Notes: generated by a model from the letters alone, not told the origin. DNA of 64,000 bases from Parafrankia irregularis (GCF_001536285.1 NZ_FAOZ01000022.1:62001-126000); one strand, 5' to 3'; shown: positions 42,302 through 52,141, counted from the stretch's first letter. Translations and numbers: made by a program.

Positions 42302-44323
42302 ATGGCCGTCACGTCCACACCCCCGCCCGCCGGCGCGGTCGATTCGACGGGCGCGGCGGGCACCGTCCGTCCGTCGGCGTCGACGAACGGACCATCACCC
42401 ACCGCGTCTCGTCGTCGCCATCCCGGGCTGCATTCGTTCTTCGCCCATATCCACGGTTATCGCTGGCGCGCGGCGGCGGTTCTGCTCGTGTTCGTTCTGT
42501 CGAACGCGCTGCTCGCCGTGGTACCGGCCGTTGTCGGCAGGTTTGTCGCGGCCCTTACCGAGACGTCGGTCGACCACTCGACGGCGTTCGGCTGGGCCGC
42601 CGTGCTGATCGGCGCCAGCGTGGGCCACGACCTGCTCTACCGCGGCGGCGAGCTGCTGTGGGTTCGGCTGCTTCTCCCCCGCGGCTACGAGTCCGAGGAC
42701 CTCGTCTTCACCAAGGTGATCAACCAGCCGTATCCCTACTTCGTCGGCACGTTCACCGGCAAGATCAGCAGCTACGTCACGACCCTCGGCCGGGAGTACC
42801 GCCAGTTCCTGGACGCGGTGTACTGGCAGTACTGCGAGGAGATCGTCCGGGTCCCGGTACTCGTCGCGATCATGTTCACCGTCAATCTCCCCACCGGCTG
42901 CGTTTTCGCCGGCGGCCTGCTGTTGATGATCTTCCTCGGCCGGGCGATGGTGGCGCAGGTGGCGGCCCGCGAGCGGACGTCCGCCGACACCTCCTCCGAC
43001 CTCGAGGGCCACGTCATCGACGTCATCGCGAACTTCGTCGCGGTGAAGTCGTTCGGGCGGGAACGCGCCGAGCACCACGGGGTGCGCACCAGACGGCGCG
43101 GGGTGGCCCGGGCCGCGGCGTCCTCCTACCGGTGGAACCTCGTCTACTTCGCGTCGATGAGTGTTGTGGTCCGGTATGTGCTCTGGCCGGCGACGGTGCT
43201 TTTCAACCTGCACCTGTACCTCGACGGCGAGCTGACCCTCGGCCAGTTCGCGACCTTCCTGGCCGCGCTGATGGCGTTCTCCGACTACATCTGGGCGACG
43301 GTGTGGATCGTCTCCCAGATGAACCTGCAGTTCGCCCGGGTCGAGGAGGCCTACCGATATCTCTTCGGCGACCGCGACATCGTCCGCGAGCACCGCGAGG
43401 ATCACGAGGACCCCGTCGGCCACGCCGGCCCCACCGGCCGCGCCGGCCGCGAAGACAAGGAAGACCTGGAAGACCACAAGCACCGGGAAGACCACGACGA
43501 GCCGCAGCGGCCGGCGGCGCCGGTCGCCACGTACACCCGCGTGCTGCGCCTCGACAACCTGTGCTTCGCCTACCCGGACGACCCCGACCGGCCGGTCCTG
43601 CGGGGCATCACCCTCGATATCGCCCGCAACGAGAAGATCGGGGTGGTCGGCCAGAGCGGCAGCGGCAAGTCGACCCTGCTGAAGCTGCTGCTCGGCTACT
43701 ACCCGCTGCCGACCGGCGCCCTGCTCCTGGACGGATCACCGATCGACGACCGCCAGCTCGCCCGGCTCATCTCCTACGTGCCGCAGGACGTCACCCTGTT
43801 CCACCGCTCGATCCGGGAGAACATCATCTACGGCACCGCCGCCACGGCGAGCCCCGACGAGGTGGTGGCGGCGGCACGTCGGGCCCACGCCCACGAGTTC
43901 ATCGTCGCCACCAGGGAGGGGTACGAGACCCTGGTGGGCGAACGGGGCATCCGGCTGTCCACCGGGCAGCGACAGCGCATCGCCCTGGCCCGGGCGTTCC
44001 TCAACCCGGCGCCGATCCTCGTGCTCGACGAGGCGACCAGCGCGCTGGACAGCGAGAGCGAGCGGCTCGTCCAGGACGCGCTGGAGGACCTGTGGGCCAC
44101 CCGGACGGTGATCGCCATCGCCCATCGGCTGTCGACCCTGCTGACGATGGACCGGATCGTGGTCCTGGACGGCGGGCGGATCGCGGAGCAGGGCACCCAC
44201 GACGAGCTGCTCGCAGCCGGCGGGCTGTACAACCACCTGTGGTGCCGGCAGAGCGGCGGGCTGATCGGTTCTCTATCACCTACAGAACCAGTTAGGCAAA
44301 ACCGACAAACAACCCACAAATGA
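42302..44323 (+). CDS. ABC transporter, fused permease and ATP-binding protein
   Basis: A 673-residue half-type exporter. Six transmembrane helices span about residues 50-345 (for example AAAVLLVFVLSNALLAVVPA). A strikingly charged His/Asp/Glu linker (REDHEDPVGHAG, KEDLEDHKHREDHDEP) covers about 360-405. The nucleotide-binding domain has Walker A GQSGSGKSTLLKLL near 450, signature LSTGQRQRIALARAF near 555 and Walker B ILVLDEATSALD. It would work as a homodimer; substrate unknown. ATG 42302 is used; the longer frame from 42206 is less likely. A strong terminator starts at its stop codon. Confidence 0.9.
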   Translation: MAVTSTPPPAGAVDSTGAAGTVRPSASTNGPSPTASRRRHPGLHSFFAHIHGYRWRAAAVLLVFVLSNALLAVVPAVVGRFVAALTETSVDHSTAFGWAAVLIGASVGHDLLYRGGELLWVRLLLPRGYESEDLVFTKVINQPYPYFVGTFTGKISSYVTTLGREYRQFLDAVYWQYCEEIVRVPVLVAIMFTVNLPTGCVFAGGLLLMIFLGRAMVAQVAARERTSADTSSDLEGHVIDVIANFVAVKSFGRERAEHHGVRTRRRGVARAAASSYRWNLVYFASMSVVVRYVLWPATVLFNLHLYLDGELTLGQFATFLAALMAFSDYIWATVWIVSQMNLQFARVEEAYRYLFGDRDIVREHREDHEDPVGHAGPTGRAGREDKEDLEDHKHREDHDEPQRPAAPVATYTRVLRLDNLCFAYPDDPDRPVLRGITLDIARNEKIGVVGQSGSGKSTLLKLLLGYYPLPTGALLLDGSPIDDRQLARLISYVPQDVTLFHRSIRENIIYGTAATASPDEVVAAARRAHAHEFIVATREGYETLVGERGIRLSTGQRQRIALARAFLNPAPILVLDEATSALDSESERLVQDALEDLWATRTVIAIAHRLSTLLTMDRIVVLDGGRIAEQGTHDELLAAGGLYNHLWCRQSGGLIGSLSPTEPVRQNRQTTHK

Positions 44324-44363
44324 AATCTCCCCTCAGAGAACTTTCTCTCTGAGGGGAGATTTC
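44322..44363. terminator. Bidirectional terminator between the ABC transporter and tRNA genes
   Basis: Perfect 18-base arms (44322-44339 and 44346-44363) flank a six-base loop. It overlaps the transporter stop codon and begins seven bases after the tRNA 3' end on the other strand. Confidence 0.9.
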
Positions 44364-44369
44364 GCTTTG

Positions 44370-44443
44370 TAGCGGGGGCAGGATTTGAACCTGCGACCTC
44401 TGGGTTATGAGCCCAGCGAGCTACCGAGCTGCTCCACCCCGCG
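44370..44443 (-). tRNA. Initiator tRNA-fMet (anticodon CAT)
   Basis: A 74-base tRNA without encoded CCA. The anticodon loop CTCATAA follows a stem with the three G-C pairs (GGG/CCC) characteristic of initiator tRNA, and position 1 (C) cannot pair with position 72 (T). The D-arm (AGCTCGGTAGCT) and T-loop (GGTTCAAATCC) are canonical. Divergence of these features from elongator Met tRNA makes the call firm. Confidence 0.96.
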
Positions 44444-44537
44444 TCGGTGTGTCTTTACTATACAGGGACGCTGAGGCCGGATGTCAAATCGGTGGCCCCA
44501 CCAGTTTTTCCGCCTGCAGCAGAGGAGACTCGGCGCT

Positions 44538-44571
44538 CCGTGCTCCCCCTGTGTCCGTGCTCCCCCTGTGT
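44538..44571. repeat. Two 17-bp direct repeats
   Basis: CCGTGCTCCCCCTGTGT occurs twice back-to-back at 44538 and 44555, in the spacer between the tRNA and the UPF0182 gene. Confidence 0.8.
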
Positions 44572-44711
44572 CCGTGGGCCCCGGGCGGTCAGCCGCGGTC
44601 GCCGACCCGGACCGCAGCCGGACGGATCGTCGGCGTGACCACAACGGCGACGGGCTCCACCGACGTCGCCATGGCCACGGGGGCCACGGCGACCAAGGGA
44701 CCGCGGCGGCT

Positions 44712-47700
44712 CTAGCCGGGCGAAGGTGAGGGCGACACCGCGGCTGGCGGCGACGACGCGGCACCCGTGCCTGGCGGGGCGCTCGCTCCCGGCGTGGCTG
44801 CCCCGCCCGTCGCCCCCGCCGACGGTGCCGCCGTGGGCGGGGCCGACGTGGGCGGGGCGGTGGTTGACGGGGTCAGTGCCCGCAGCCGGTCGAGCGCGGC
44901 CTGCAGGTCCTGCTGGGCCTTGCCGTAGGCGGCGAAGTCCGGCGGGCTCTTCGCCAGCGCGTCCTCACCGGCCTGGTAGGCGCTTTCGGCGGCGGCGACG
45001 GCGCTCGCCAGATCACCGCCGCCGGGCGTGGTCGTCCCGGTTCCCGCCCCCGCCCCGGAACCCGTTCCGGACTCCCCGGTCGTCGGCGGCGCCGCCGAGG
45101 TGCCCGCGCCCGCAGCGGAGTCGCCGGCGCCGGCGCCGAAGAGGTCGTTCAGCGCGTCGGCGAGCGTCGAGCCGAAGCCGATGCCGTCGCCGAAGGCCGC
45201 CGCGACGCCCTGCAGGGTCGGGTAGCCGGTCGAGCCCCGGGCCTGCACGTAGTAGGGCTCCACGTACAGCAGGCCGTTCGCCACCGGCAGCGTCAGAAGG
45301 TTGCCCTCGATCGTCTGCGAGCCCTGGCCGCGCCAGAGGGTCAGCTTGCTGGCGACGTCGGCATTGGCCTCGATGGCGTCATGCACCTGCACCGGCCCGT
45401 TGATGGTGGCGCCCCGTGGTAGTTGCAGCAACGTGAACTGCCCGTAGTTGTCCGGGTCCATCGACACCGCCATATACGCGGCGAGCTTGGACGACCGGGC
45501 CGAGATCAACGGCGAGGTCAGGTTGTACGACGGCTCGGCCCGGCCGGGTAGCTGGCTGTAGACGTAGAACGGCGGCTGCGGTTTGCCGGTGTCGTCCGGG
45601 GACTTCGACACCTCCCAGAAGTCCTCCTGGGAGTAGAAGTCCCGCGCGTTGTCCACGTGGTAACTGCCGATCAGGTCCCGTTGGACCTTGAAGAGGTCCT
45701 CCGGGTAGCGCAGGTGCTCCTTCAGGGAGTCGGAGATCTGGCTCTTCGGGCGCACCGTGTCGGGGAAGGCCTTCATCCAGGTCCGCAGCACCGGGTCCTG
45801 CTCGTCCCAGGCGTACAGGGTGACCGTCCCGTTGTAGGCGTCCACCGTCGCCTTCACCGAGTTCCGGATGTAGTTCACCTTGTTTTCCGGCTGCTGGGTG
45901 CGGTTGCGGCTCTGCGCCGTCACCGAGTCGGCCGTCACGTCGCCGAAGGTCACCCGGGCCGAGTAGGGGTAGGCGTCGGACGTCGTGTAGCCGTCGAGGA
46001 TCCAGGTGACCCGCCCGTCGACGACCGCCGGGTAGGGGTCGCCGTCGAGGGTGAGCCAGGGTGCCACCTTGCTGACCCGGTCCCGCGGGTTGCGCTCGTA
46101 GAGGATGCGCGAGTCGCTGGTGATGTCGCTGGAGAGAACGATGTTCGGCTCCCCGAAGCGGAGCGCGAACAGCGCACGTCGGAAGCTCGAACCGATCGAG
46201 ACGCCGCCGTCGCCGTCGTAGCTGGTCGTGAGCTGGGTGTCCCCCGGGCCCGGGCCGTCGATCTCCGCCTGGCGGGTGCCGACGATCGAGTACTCCGGCG
46301 ACATCTCGCCGAAGTAGATCCGGCTCTCCTTGACGCCGAGGTCGCCCCTCTCCGGCAGGTCCGACTGGTTGAAGTCGGGGCGCCCGCCGTCGGCGGTGTT
46401 GGACGGCGCCGTGACGAAGCCCCGGCCATGCGTGTACGTCAGATGCTCGTTGATCCAGTTGCGCTGGTCGTCACTCAGACCGGCCTGGTTCAGCTCCCGG
46501 ACCGAGACGACGTAGTCCTGAGTCTTGGGTTTCCCGTTCTCCGTCGTCGTGTAACGGTCGACGTCGAGCGTCTGCGGGAAGCCGTAGTAGCTGCGCATCT
46601 GCTGGAGCTGCTGGAACGTGGGCGACATCTTGCTCGGGTCCAGCAGCCGGATGTTCGGCACCGTTCCGGTGTCGGCGGCGATCTCCTTCGCCTTGGCGTC
46701 CGTACTGGCCGGATAGGAGACCGGTTCGACGTCCTGGATGCCGTAGGCGGATCTGGTCGCGCCGATGTTGCGGGTGATGTACGGCTCCTCGCGGGAGGCC
46801 TCGTTCGGCTTGACCTGGAACTGCTGCACGATCGCCGGGTAGATCCCGCCGATGACCACCGAGGAGAGCACGAGGATGCCCGCGCCGAGCAGGGGAAGCG
46901 TCCAGCCCCGTTGGAAGATGTTGTAGATGAACAGCACGGCGCAGGCCAGCGAGATGAACAGCAGGATCAGCTTCGCCGGCAGCACCGCGTGGACGTCGGT
47001 GTAGGACGCACCGGTGGCCACACCGCGGGACGAGAACACGAGGCCGAAACGGTCCAGGTAGTAGGCCCACGCCTTGAGCAGGGCGAGCAGCCCGAGCAGC
47101 ACCGAGATGTGCGCCTTCGCCGCCGGGGCGACCCGGTCCCGGGGGGACTGCAGCCGAATGCCGCCGAACAGGTAGTGCGTCAGTACGGCGACCAGCAGCG
47201 AAAGCAGCACCGCGGTGAGGAGGAACGCGAGCAGGAAACGCTGGAACGGATAGGTGAACGTGTAGTAGCTGATGTCCCGGTGGAACTGCGCGTCGACCTC
47301 GCCGAACGGCTCGCGGTTGATCCACAGCAGCCAGGTTCGCCATCGGCTGGACGCGGACAGCCCGGCGAGGAGGCCGAACACCGCCGAGACGGCCAGCAGA
47401 ACGGGGAGCATGTACGGCTCGATCGCCACCCGGTAGCGCTCAAGGCTCTGCTGCTCGGCCGACAGGTCACTCGGCGGACGCAACCTGTAGGCGAGTACTA
47501 TGTTCGTTCCCACGGCAATGGCCATCACCGCGCCGAAGAGCCCGAACAGAAGTATTCGCGTGAATACCACGGTCTTGAAGACGTTACTGAAGTCCACCGA
47601 ACGGTAGAACAGAAGGTCGGTGTAGAGGCGGGTCGAAACACCGGCCACGATGATCAGGACCAGGACGACCAGTACCGGCACGAGCACACGCATCCGTGTC

Positions 47701-47729
47701 AGTGGCGGCCTGCGACTGGTTCCTGGCAC
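44712..47729 (-). CDS. UPF0182-family integral membrane protein
   Basis: A 1005-residue protein of the UPF0182 family (Rv3193c/Rv0064 type). Seven hydrophobic segments occupy about residues 10-290 (VLVVLVLIIVAGVSTRLY at the start; LILLFISLACAVLFIYNIF near 250). A very large extracytoplasmic domain follows (YPEDLFKVQRDLIGSYHVD near 675, the kind of conserved motif the family carries). The last 120 residues are Ala/Gly/Thr/Pro-rich. Function is unknown. The adjoining PDZ protease and zincin match the mycobacterial order. Start at 47729. Confidence 0.92.
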   Translation of the reverse strand: MPGTSRRPPLTRMRVLVPVLVVLVLIIVAGVSTRLYTDLLFYRSVDFSNVFKTVVFTRILLFGLFGAVMAIAVGTNIVLAYRLRPPSDLSAEQQSLERYRVAIEPYMLPVLLAVSAVFGLLAGLSASSRWRTWLLWINREPFGEVDAQFHRDISYYTFTYPFQRFLLAFLLTAVLLSLLVAVLTHYLFGGIRLQSPRDRVAPAAKAHISVLLGLLALLKAWAYYLDRFGLVFSSRGVATGASYTDVHAVLPAKLILLFISLACAVLFIYNIFQRGWTLPLLGAGILVLSSVVIGGIYPAIVQQFQVKPNEASREEPYITRNIGATRSAYGIQDVEPVSYPASTDAKAKEIAADTGTVPNIRLLDPSKMSPTFQQLQQMRSYYGFPQTLDVDRYTTTENGKPKTQDYVVSVRELNQAGLSDDQRNWINEHLTYTHGRGFVTAPSNTADGGRPDFNQSDLPERGDLGVKESRIYFGEMSPEYSIVGTRQAEIDGPGPGDTQLTTSYDGDGGVSIGSSFRRALFALRFGEPNIVLSSDITSDSRILYERNPRDRVSKVAPWLTLDGDPYPAVVDGRVTWILDGYTTSDAYPYSARVTFGDVTADSVTAQSRNRTQQPENKVNYIRNSVKATVDAYNGTVTLYAWDEQDPVLRTWMKAFPDTVRPKSQISDSLKEHLRYPEDLFKVQRDLIGSYHVDNARDFYSQEDFWEVSKSPDDTGKPQPPFYVYSQLPGRAEPSYNLTSPLISARSSKLAAYMAVSMDPDNYGQFTLLQLPRGATINGPVQVHDAIEANADVASKLTLWRGQGSQTIEGNLLTLPVANGLLYVEPYYVQARGSTGYPTLQGVAAAFGDGIGFGSTLADALNDLFGAGAGDSAAGAGTSAAPPTTGESGTGSGAGAGTGTTTPGGGDLASAVAAAESAYQAGEDALAKSPPDFAAYGKAQQDLQAALDRLRALTPSTTAPPTSAPPTAAPSAGATGGAATPGASAPPGTGAASSPPAAVSPSPSPG

Positions 47730-47819
47730 GAGCTCCTCCGTCCGTTCCTGGCACTGCTGCCCGGCCTACCAGGGCAACCTACGCCAGCCGTGTTCGGCTA
47801 GATCCGAGAGGATGGGTCG

Positions 47820-48326
47820 GTGACCACTCCGAGCATCACCGAGTTGACCTCCGTCGTCCTGGAGGTCGAACGACACGTCGCCGAGCTGGGGTGGGACCAG
47901 CCGAGCCAGGTCTACGCACTCGCGGACACTTCCGAGCTGCTCATGCGTGAACCTGGCCTGGCCCCCCATATCGGCGACGCTCCACCAGGTTCACTAACGC
48001 CGGTGGAGCAGGAACCGCTCCCCCAGGGGCGGCTTGACGAAGTCCTGGCTGGCATCGGCTGGCCGCCGGAGGTCCTCGGCTGCGTCCTCGTCACCGAGCT
48101 CGTCGTGCTGCCGCCGAGCGCGGAGGCCGAAGTTCCCTACGACGAGCGCGACATCGAGCACTGGGCCGCCAACCACCCGGAGCGCCAGGACGTCCGCCTC
48201 GCGGTCGGTGTCACCAGGGCGGGGATGCACGCCTCCTGCCTGCGGGTACGCGGGGACGACGAGCTGGTCATCGACCCCGATCTGGCCGACAACCTCGTCG
48301 ACGGGCTGCTGGACACCTTCCGGTAG
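47820..48326 (+). CDS. PPA1309-family protein
   Basis: A 168-residue cytosolic protein. Distinctive parts are TSVVLEVERHVAELGWDQPS, VYALADTSELL, LGCVLVTELVVLPP and HPERQDVRLAVGVTRAG, followed by the C-terminal LVIDPDLADNLVDGLLDTFR. It is a conserved actinobacterial family without known function, often next to UPF0182 and YlbL-type protease genes, as here. GTG start at 47820 with GAGAGG upstream. Confidence 0.88.
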   Translation: MTTPSITELTSVVLEVERHVAELGWDQPSQVYALADTSELLMREPGLAPHIGDAPPGSLTPVEQEPLPQGRLDEVLAGIGWPPEVLGCVLVTELVVLPPSAEAEVPYDERDIEHWAANHPERQDVRLAVGVTRAGMHASCLRVRGDDELVIDPDLADNLVDGLLDTFR

Positions 48327-48477
48327 ACGACGCGCGCGGGGGCGCGGCCGGACGGGGCGGCAGGGCGGGTGCGCGCGGCGTTCCCGCCCATCTGCCTGCT
48401 CCTCGCGCCCGCCCGCCAGCCTGCCCTCGGCCACTCGGCCGCCCGGCCACTCGTTTCCCGTCCGCCCGGCTTCTCGC

Positions 48478-49527
48478 CTACCGCTCGGCCGGGCAGGAGG
48501 CCACCGCGGTCGAGTCGGGGTCCTTCTGCAGGGTCTTCAGCGCGTCGAGCGCGTCGGACAGGCTTGCCACCTGGACGAGCCGCAGGTCCGGCTTCATCCG
48601 GACCGCGTCCACACAGTTCTCCTTCGGCACCAGGAAGACGGAGGCTCCTGCCTGCTCGGCACCGAGGATCTTCTGCTGGATGCCGCCGATGGCGCCGACC
48701 TCACCGGTGCTCTCGATGGTGCCGGTACCCGCGATCGTCTTCCCGCCGGTCAGCTCGCCCGGCGTGAGCAGGTCCACGATGCCGAGGGCGAACATCAGGC
48801 CCGCGCTGGGACCGCCGATGTCGGAGATCCGGATGCGCACCGTGAACGGGTAGGAGAGCTTCAGGTTCGTCGTCACCCCGATCATCGGGCGCCTGGCGTC
48901 GTCGGTGGCGGGCCTCGTCGTGATCTTCGTGGTCTCCGTCCGGCCGTCCCGGCGGTAGGTCACCTCGACGACGTCGCCAGGCTTGCTCCGGCCGACCAGC
49001 GCCTTCAGGCTCTCCTGGTCGGTGACCTTCTCTCCACCGACAGCGGTGATGACGTCTCCGGAACGCAGCAGGCCGGAGGCCGGCGAGCCGGACGGCACGT
49101 CGTTCACCACGACCTCCCGCCCGGTCGGCTTGATGCCGAGCTCGCTGAGCGCCGCCGCGGTGGCCTGGTCCTGGGAGTCGAGCATCGCCTGGGTGTTCTC
49201 CTGGCGGATCTCCTCCTGGCTGGTACCCGGCGGGCGCACCAGTTCGCTCGGAACGACCGCGCGGTCGGAGGAGACCCAGTCCTGCAACGCTCCCAGCAGG
49301 TTGAGGCGGGGGGTCTCCTCGACGGTCGTCAGGTCGAGGCTCCCCGAGGTCGGGTAGGTCTCCCGGCCATCGATCTCGATCAGCGGAGCGCCGTCGACCT
49401 TGCCGAGCGTGTCCGTCACCGGCCCCGGCGCGAAGGTCACGTACGGGACCGGCAACCACAGGCCGACCACCGCGAGGATCAGCGTCAGCACCGACGCAAC
49501 GAAGAGTGTCTGCGTGCGGCGGCCCAT
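48478..49527 (-). CDS. PDZ domain-containing Lon-like serine protease (YlbL/Rv3194c type)
   Basis: A 349-residue membrane-anchored S16-type protease. An N-terminal transmembrane helix (LFVASVLTLILAVVGLWLPV) is followed by an extracytoplasmic region with a PDZ domain around residues 130-220 (VNDVPSGSPASGLLRSGDVI; GEKVTDQESLKALVG). The Lon-type catalytic Ser is in GGPSAGLMFALGIVD near 242 and the Lys in GGKTIAGTGTIESTGEVG near 262. In mycobacteria it lies next to the UPF0182 gene as here, but the PPA1309 gene intervenes on the opposite strand. Substrates unknown. Confidence 0.92.
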   Translation of the reverse strand: MGRRTQTLFVASVLTLILAVVGLWLPVPYVTFAPGPVTDTLGKVDGAPLIEIDGRETYPTSGSLDLTTVEETPRLNLLGALQDWVSSDRAVVPSELVRPPGTSQEEIRQENTQAMLDSQDQATAAALSELGIKPTGREVVVNDVPSGSPASGLLRSGDVITAVGGEKVTDQESLKALVGRSKPGDVVEVTYRRDGRTETTKITTRPATDDARRPMIGVTTNLKLSYPFTVRIRISDIGGPSAGLMFALGIVDLLTPGELTGGKTIAGTGTIESTGEVGAIGGIQQKILGAEQAGASVFLVPKENCVDAVRMKPDLRLVQVASLSDALDALKTLQKDPDSTAVASCPAER

Positions 49528-49680
49528 TCCCGCAGTCTACGTAGATCGCCGGCACCGGTTCGAAATCCGGTCTCCGACCGCCGGGCCGCGCCCACGAGAC
49601 CACCGTTCCCGCGGCCCGGCCAGCCGTACCCGCAGGCAGGCCCCTACCCCGGCCGGTGGGGACACCCGCGGAGACGGCAA

Positions 49681-49718
49681 GGGGCGGTCACCCCCGCAAA
49701 CACGGGGGTGACCGCCCC
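49681..49718 (-). terminator. Perfect 16-bp hairpin
   Basis: GGGGCGGTCACCCCCG (49681-49696) pairs perfectly with 49703-49718 around CAAACA. It lies 37 bases after the stop of the small membrane-protein gene on the minus strand. Confidence 0.8.
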
Positions 49719-49755
49719 TCAACCAGGACGCGCAGAGCCGGCAACCTGCCCGAGC

Positions 49756-50052
49756 TCAGGCAGTTCCTCCTGTTTCACCCTCGGCGACGGCCCCGACAGC
49801 CTCGACCGGGCCACGATCCGCGGGACGCGCGGCGGGGACCGGAACCGTGACAGGCAGAGTGGTCACCGAGGACGACCCAGAGGTGGTGGAGATCTCGCGG
49901 GCAGCGGGGATGGGACGGGCGAGGGCCGCCAGGCTGCGGCGGTAGCCCTCGATGGTGATCATGGCTTCGGAGGTGCGATCAGGTCGGCTGCGCAGCGTGA
50001 ACCAGGCCAGAGCCAGGAGCACCGCGACTGGTGGGATCAGCAAGAACCACAT
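49756..50052 (-). CDS. Small single-pass membrane protein, hypothetical
   Basis: A 98-residue protein with one N-terminal hydrophobic helix (WFLLIPPVAVLLALAWFTL), then a short basic segment and MITIEGYRRSLAALARP. The tail is disordered, rich in Ser/Thr, Val and Pro. Function unknown. A very similar small membrane protein is common beside the DUF2342 and moaE genes in actinobacteria (recollection, not verified). Followed by a perfect terminator. Confidence 0.75.
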   Translation of the reverse strand: MWFLLIPPVAVLLALAWFTLRSRPDRTSEAMITIEGYRRSLAALARPIPAAREISTTSGSSSVTTLPVTVPVPAARPADRGPVEAVGAVAEGETGGTA

Positions 50053-50111
50053 GGCGGCCTCGACGTCGAGACGGGGAAGGTAGATGACCTACATCTATCC
50101 TAGGTGCCCAC

Positions 50112-50603
50112 TCAGCAGGCGCCCACCCATTCGGACGAGCCATCCGCGAATCCCTGCCGCTTCCAGATCGGCACCTGTTCCTTCACATCGTCGATGAGGC
50201 GCCGGCAGGCGCTGAGGGCCTCAGCCCGGTGCGCGGCGCCCGCCGCGACGACGACGGCGATGTCCCCGATCTCGAGGCGACCCGTCCGGTGCAGCACCGC
50301 GATCGCCCGAACTCCGAGGTCAGCGCCCACTTCGGCGGCGACCCGAGCGAGCTCCCGGGCCGCGGTGGGATGTGCGCTGTACTCCAGGTCGCCCACCGAG
50401 CGGCCATGGTCGTGATCTCGCACCGTGCCGATGAACAGCCCGATTCCGCCGACCTCCGGCAGCCGCACCGCGGCGAGACATTCATCCACAGACAGTGGGT
50501 TTTCCCGCATCTCGGCGAGAACCACGACGCCGGATGACGCACCGTCGACAACGGGAACTGGATCCGAGAAGGTAACATCCACCCCCCGACGGTAACGTCC
50601 CAC
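50112..50603 (-). CDS. moaE: Molybdopterin synthase catalytic subunit
   Basis: A 163-residue MoaE. It adds sulfur to precursor Z using MoaD-thiocarboxylate. Signature parts: GLFIGTVRDHDHGRSVGDLE near residue 54, YSAHPTAARELARVAAEV, HRTGRLEIGDIAVVVA near 103 and the catalytic lysine region VKEQVPIWKRQGFADG near 140. There is no other molybdenum-cofactor gene in the window. The first 15 residues may be an upstream extension; GTG alternatives exist near VDVTFSD. Divergent from the zincin gene. Confidence 0.93.
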   Translation of the reverse strand: MGRYRRGVDVTFSDPVPVVDGASSGVVVLAEMRENPLSVDECLAAVRLPEVGGIGLFIGTVRDHDHGRSVGDLEYSAHPTAARELARVAAEVGADLGVRAIAVLHRTGRLEIGDIAVVVAAGAAHRAEALSACRRLIDDVKEQVPIWKRQGFADGSSEWVGAC

Positions 50604-50681
50604 CGGCTCCGTTTCACCGGGCGGCGGGAAAACGCACTACCGTGGGTTCATGTCCCCACGGAACGTCCACGGGTCCCCGCG

Positions 50682-52040
50682 ATGAGCGGCGGCCTCCCCT
50701 TCGGCTTCGGTCCGACGCCGGGCGGTGACCCGAACCGCCCCTCCGGCAGCGGCGCCCCGTTCTTCGCCGAGCTCGAACGCCTTCTTTCGTGGCAGGGCGG
50801 TCCGGTCAACTGGGAGCTCGCGCGCCAGGTCGCGGTGCGGACCCTGGGCAGCACCGACCGGGCTGTGCGCCCCGCCGAGGTCGGCGAGGTGGAGAACGCT
50901 CTGCGCATCGCCGACGTGTGGCTCGACCCGGTGACCACGCTTCCCTCCGGCGCCACCACGGCCGCCGCGTGGTCGCGTGAGAAGTGGATCGAGGCAACCA
51001 TGCCGGTCTGGCAGACGCTGTGCGACCCGGTCGCGAGCAAGGTCGTCGAGGCCATGCGCACCGGGATCTCGTCCGGCCTGAGCCAGCTCGGCGGCGGCGA
51101 CCTGCCACCCGAGCTCGCGGGCGCCCTGCCGCCCGGCGTCGACCTCGGCCGGCTGATGGGTGCCGGCGGGCCGGTCATGCAGATGATGAACCAGGTTGGC
51201 GGAATGCTCTTCGGTGCCCAGGTGGGCCAGGCCATCGGCTCGCTGGCCACCGAGGTGGTCAGCTCCACCGAGGTCGGCCTGCCACTCGGCCCGGCGGGCA
51301 CGGCGGCGCTGCTGCCGGCGAACGTGGCGGCCTTCGGGCAGGGCCTCGGCGTGTCGGACGAGGAGGTCCGCATCTACCTCGCGCTGCGCGAGGCGGCCTC
51401 GAACCGGCTGTACGCGCACGTCCCGTGGCTGCGCTCGCACGTGCTCGGTGCCGTCGAGGAGTACGCGCGCGGTATCGCCGTCGACCCCGAAGCCGTCGGC
51501 CGGGTGATGCGGATGATCGACCCGACCACGCTGATGAACCCCGAACGGCTCACCGAGGCACTCGGTGAGGACGTCTTCGCCGACGCCGACACGCCGGAGC
51601 AGAAGGCGGCGCTGGCGCGGCTGGAGCTCATCCTCGCGCTCATCGAGGGCTGGGTGGACCACATCGCGGACACCGCCGCGCGGGAGCACCTGCCCGCCGC
51701 GGTGAAGCTGCGCGAGATGGTCCGCAGGCGTCGGGCCGAGGGTGGCCCCGGCGAGCAGATCTTCGCCACCCTGGTCGGGCTTTCGCTGCGGCCCCGCCGG
51801 CTGCGCGAGGCCGCGGCGCTCTGGGAGGCGCTGGGCGAGGCTCGCGGCCACGACGGGCGGGATGCCGTCTGGGCCCACCCGGACCTGCTGCCGAGCGCCG
51901 CCGACCTCACCGACCCCGCCGCTTTCGTCGCCGGCACCACGCCCGGGTCCGAGGTCGACATCATGGCCGAGATCGAGAAACTCAACGGAGGATCTCCGGA
52001 GGGCGGCACGCCACCAACCTCCGACGACGCCGGATCCTGA
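50682..52040 (+). CDS. Zincin-like putative metallohydrolase (DUF2342 / Zincin_2)
   Basis: A 452-residue protein of the DUF2342 family (Rv3195 type). Conserved segments: FFAELERLLSWQGGPVNWEL near residue 28, RPAEVGEVENALRIADVWLD near 61, MLFGAQVGQAIGSLATEV near 172, REAASNRLYAHVPWLRSHVL near 233, LALIEGWVDHIADTAA near 315 and GPGEQIFATLVGLSLRPRRL near 352. No canonical HExxH was seen, so activity is uncertain. ATG at 50682. It precedes the ThiF-like gene across a long spacer, the same order as Rv3195-Rv3196. Confidence 0.9.
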   Translation: MSGGLPFGFGPTPGGDPNRPSGSGAPFFAELERLLSWQGGPVNWELARQVAVRTLGSTDRAVRPAEVGEVENALRIADVWLDPVTTLPSGATTAAAWSREKWIEATMPVWQTLCDPVASKVVEAMRTGISSGLSQLGGGDLPPELAGALPPGVDLGRLMGAGGPVMQMMNQVGGMLFGAQVGQAIGSLATEVVSSTEVGLPLGPAGTAALLPANVAAFGQGLGVSDEEVRIYLALREAASNRLYAHVPWLRSHVLGAVEEYARGIAVDPEAVGRVMRMIDPTTLMNPERLTEALGEDVFADADTPEQKAALARLELILALIEGWVDHIADTAAREHLPAAVKLREMVRRRRAEGGPGEQIFATLVGLSLRPRRLREAAALWEALGEARGHDGRDAVWAHPDLLPSAADLTDPAAFVAGTTPGSEVDIMAEIEKLNGGSPEGGTPPTSDDAGS

Positions 52041-52141
52041 CCCGCCCACTGGACACCGTGAGCCGCCACGAGGCCACACGAATTGACCTGCATGGCGAAT
52101 CGGTCGTAGCTTGACGTCGCGGGCCCTCGGGCATGCGGGGC

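Noticed and set aside
45657-47801. 714-codon plus-strand frame opposite UPF0182
   Set aside because: Antisense to a strongly conserved membrane protein; its own translation is Arg/Val/Asp-rich with no hydrophobic or catalytic pattern.
49681-49718. Repeat-like palindrome reminiscent of a CRISPR unit
   Set aside because: Only one copy exists and no spacer array follows. It is a terminator hairpin.
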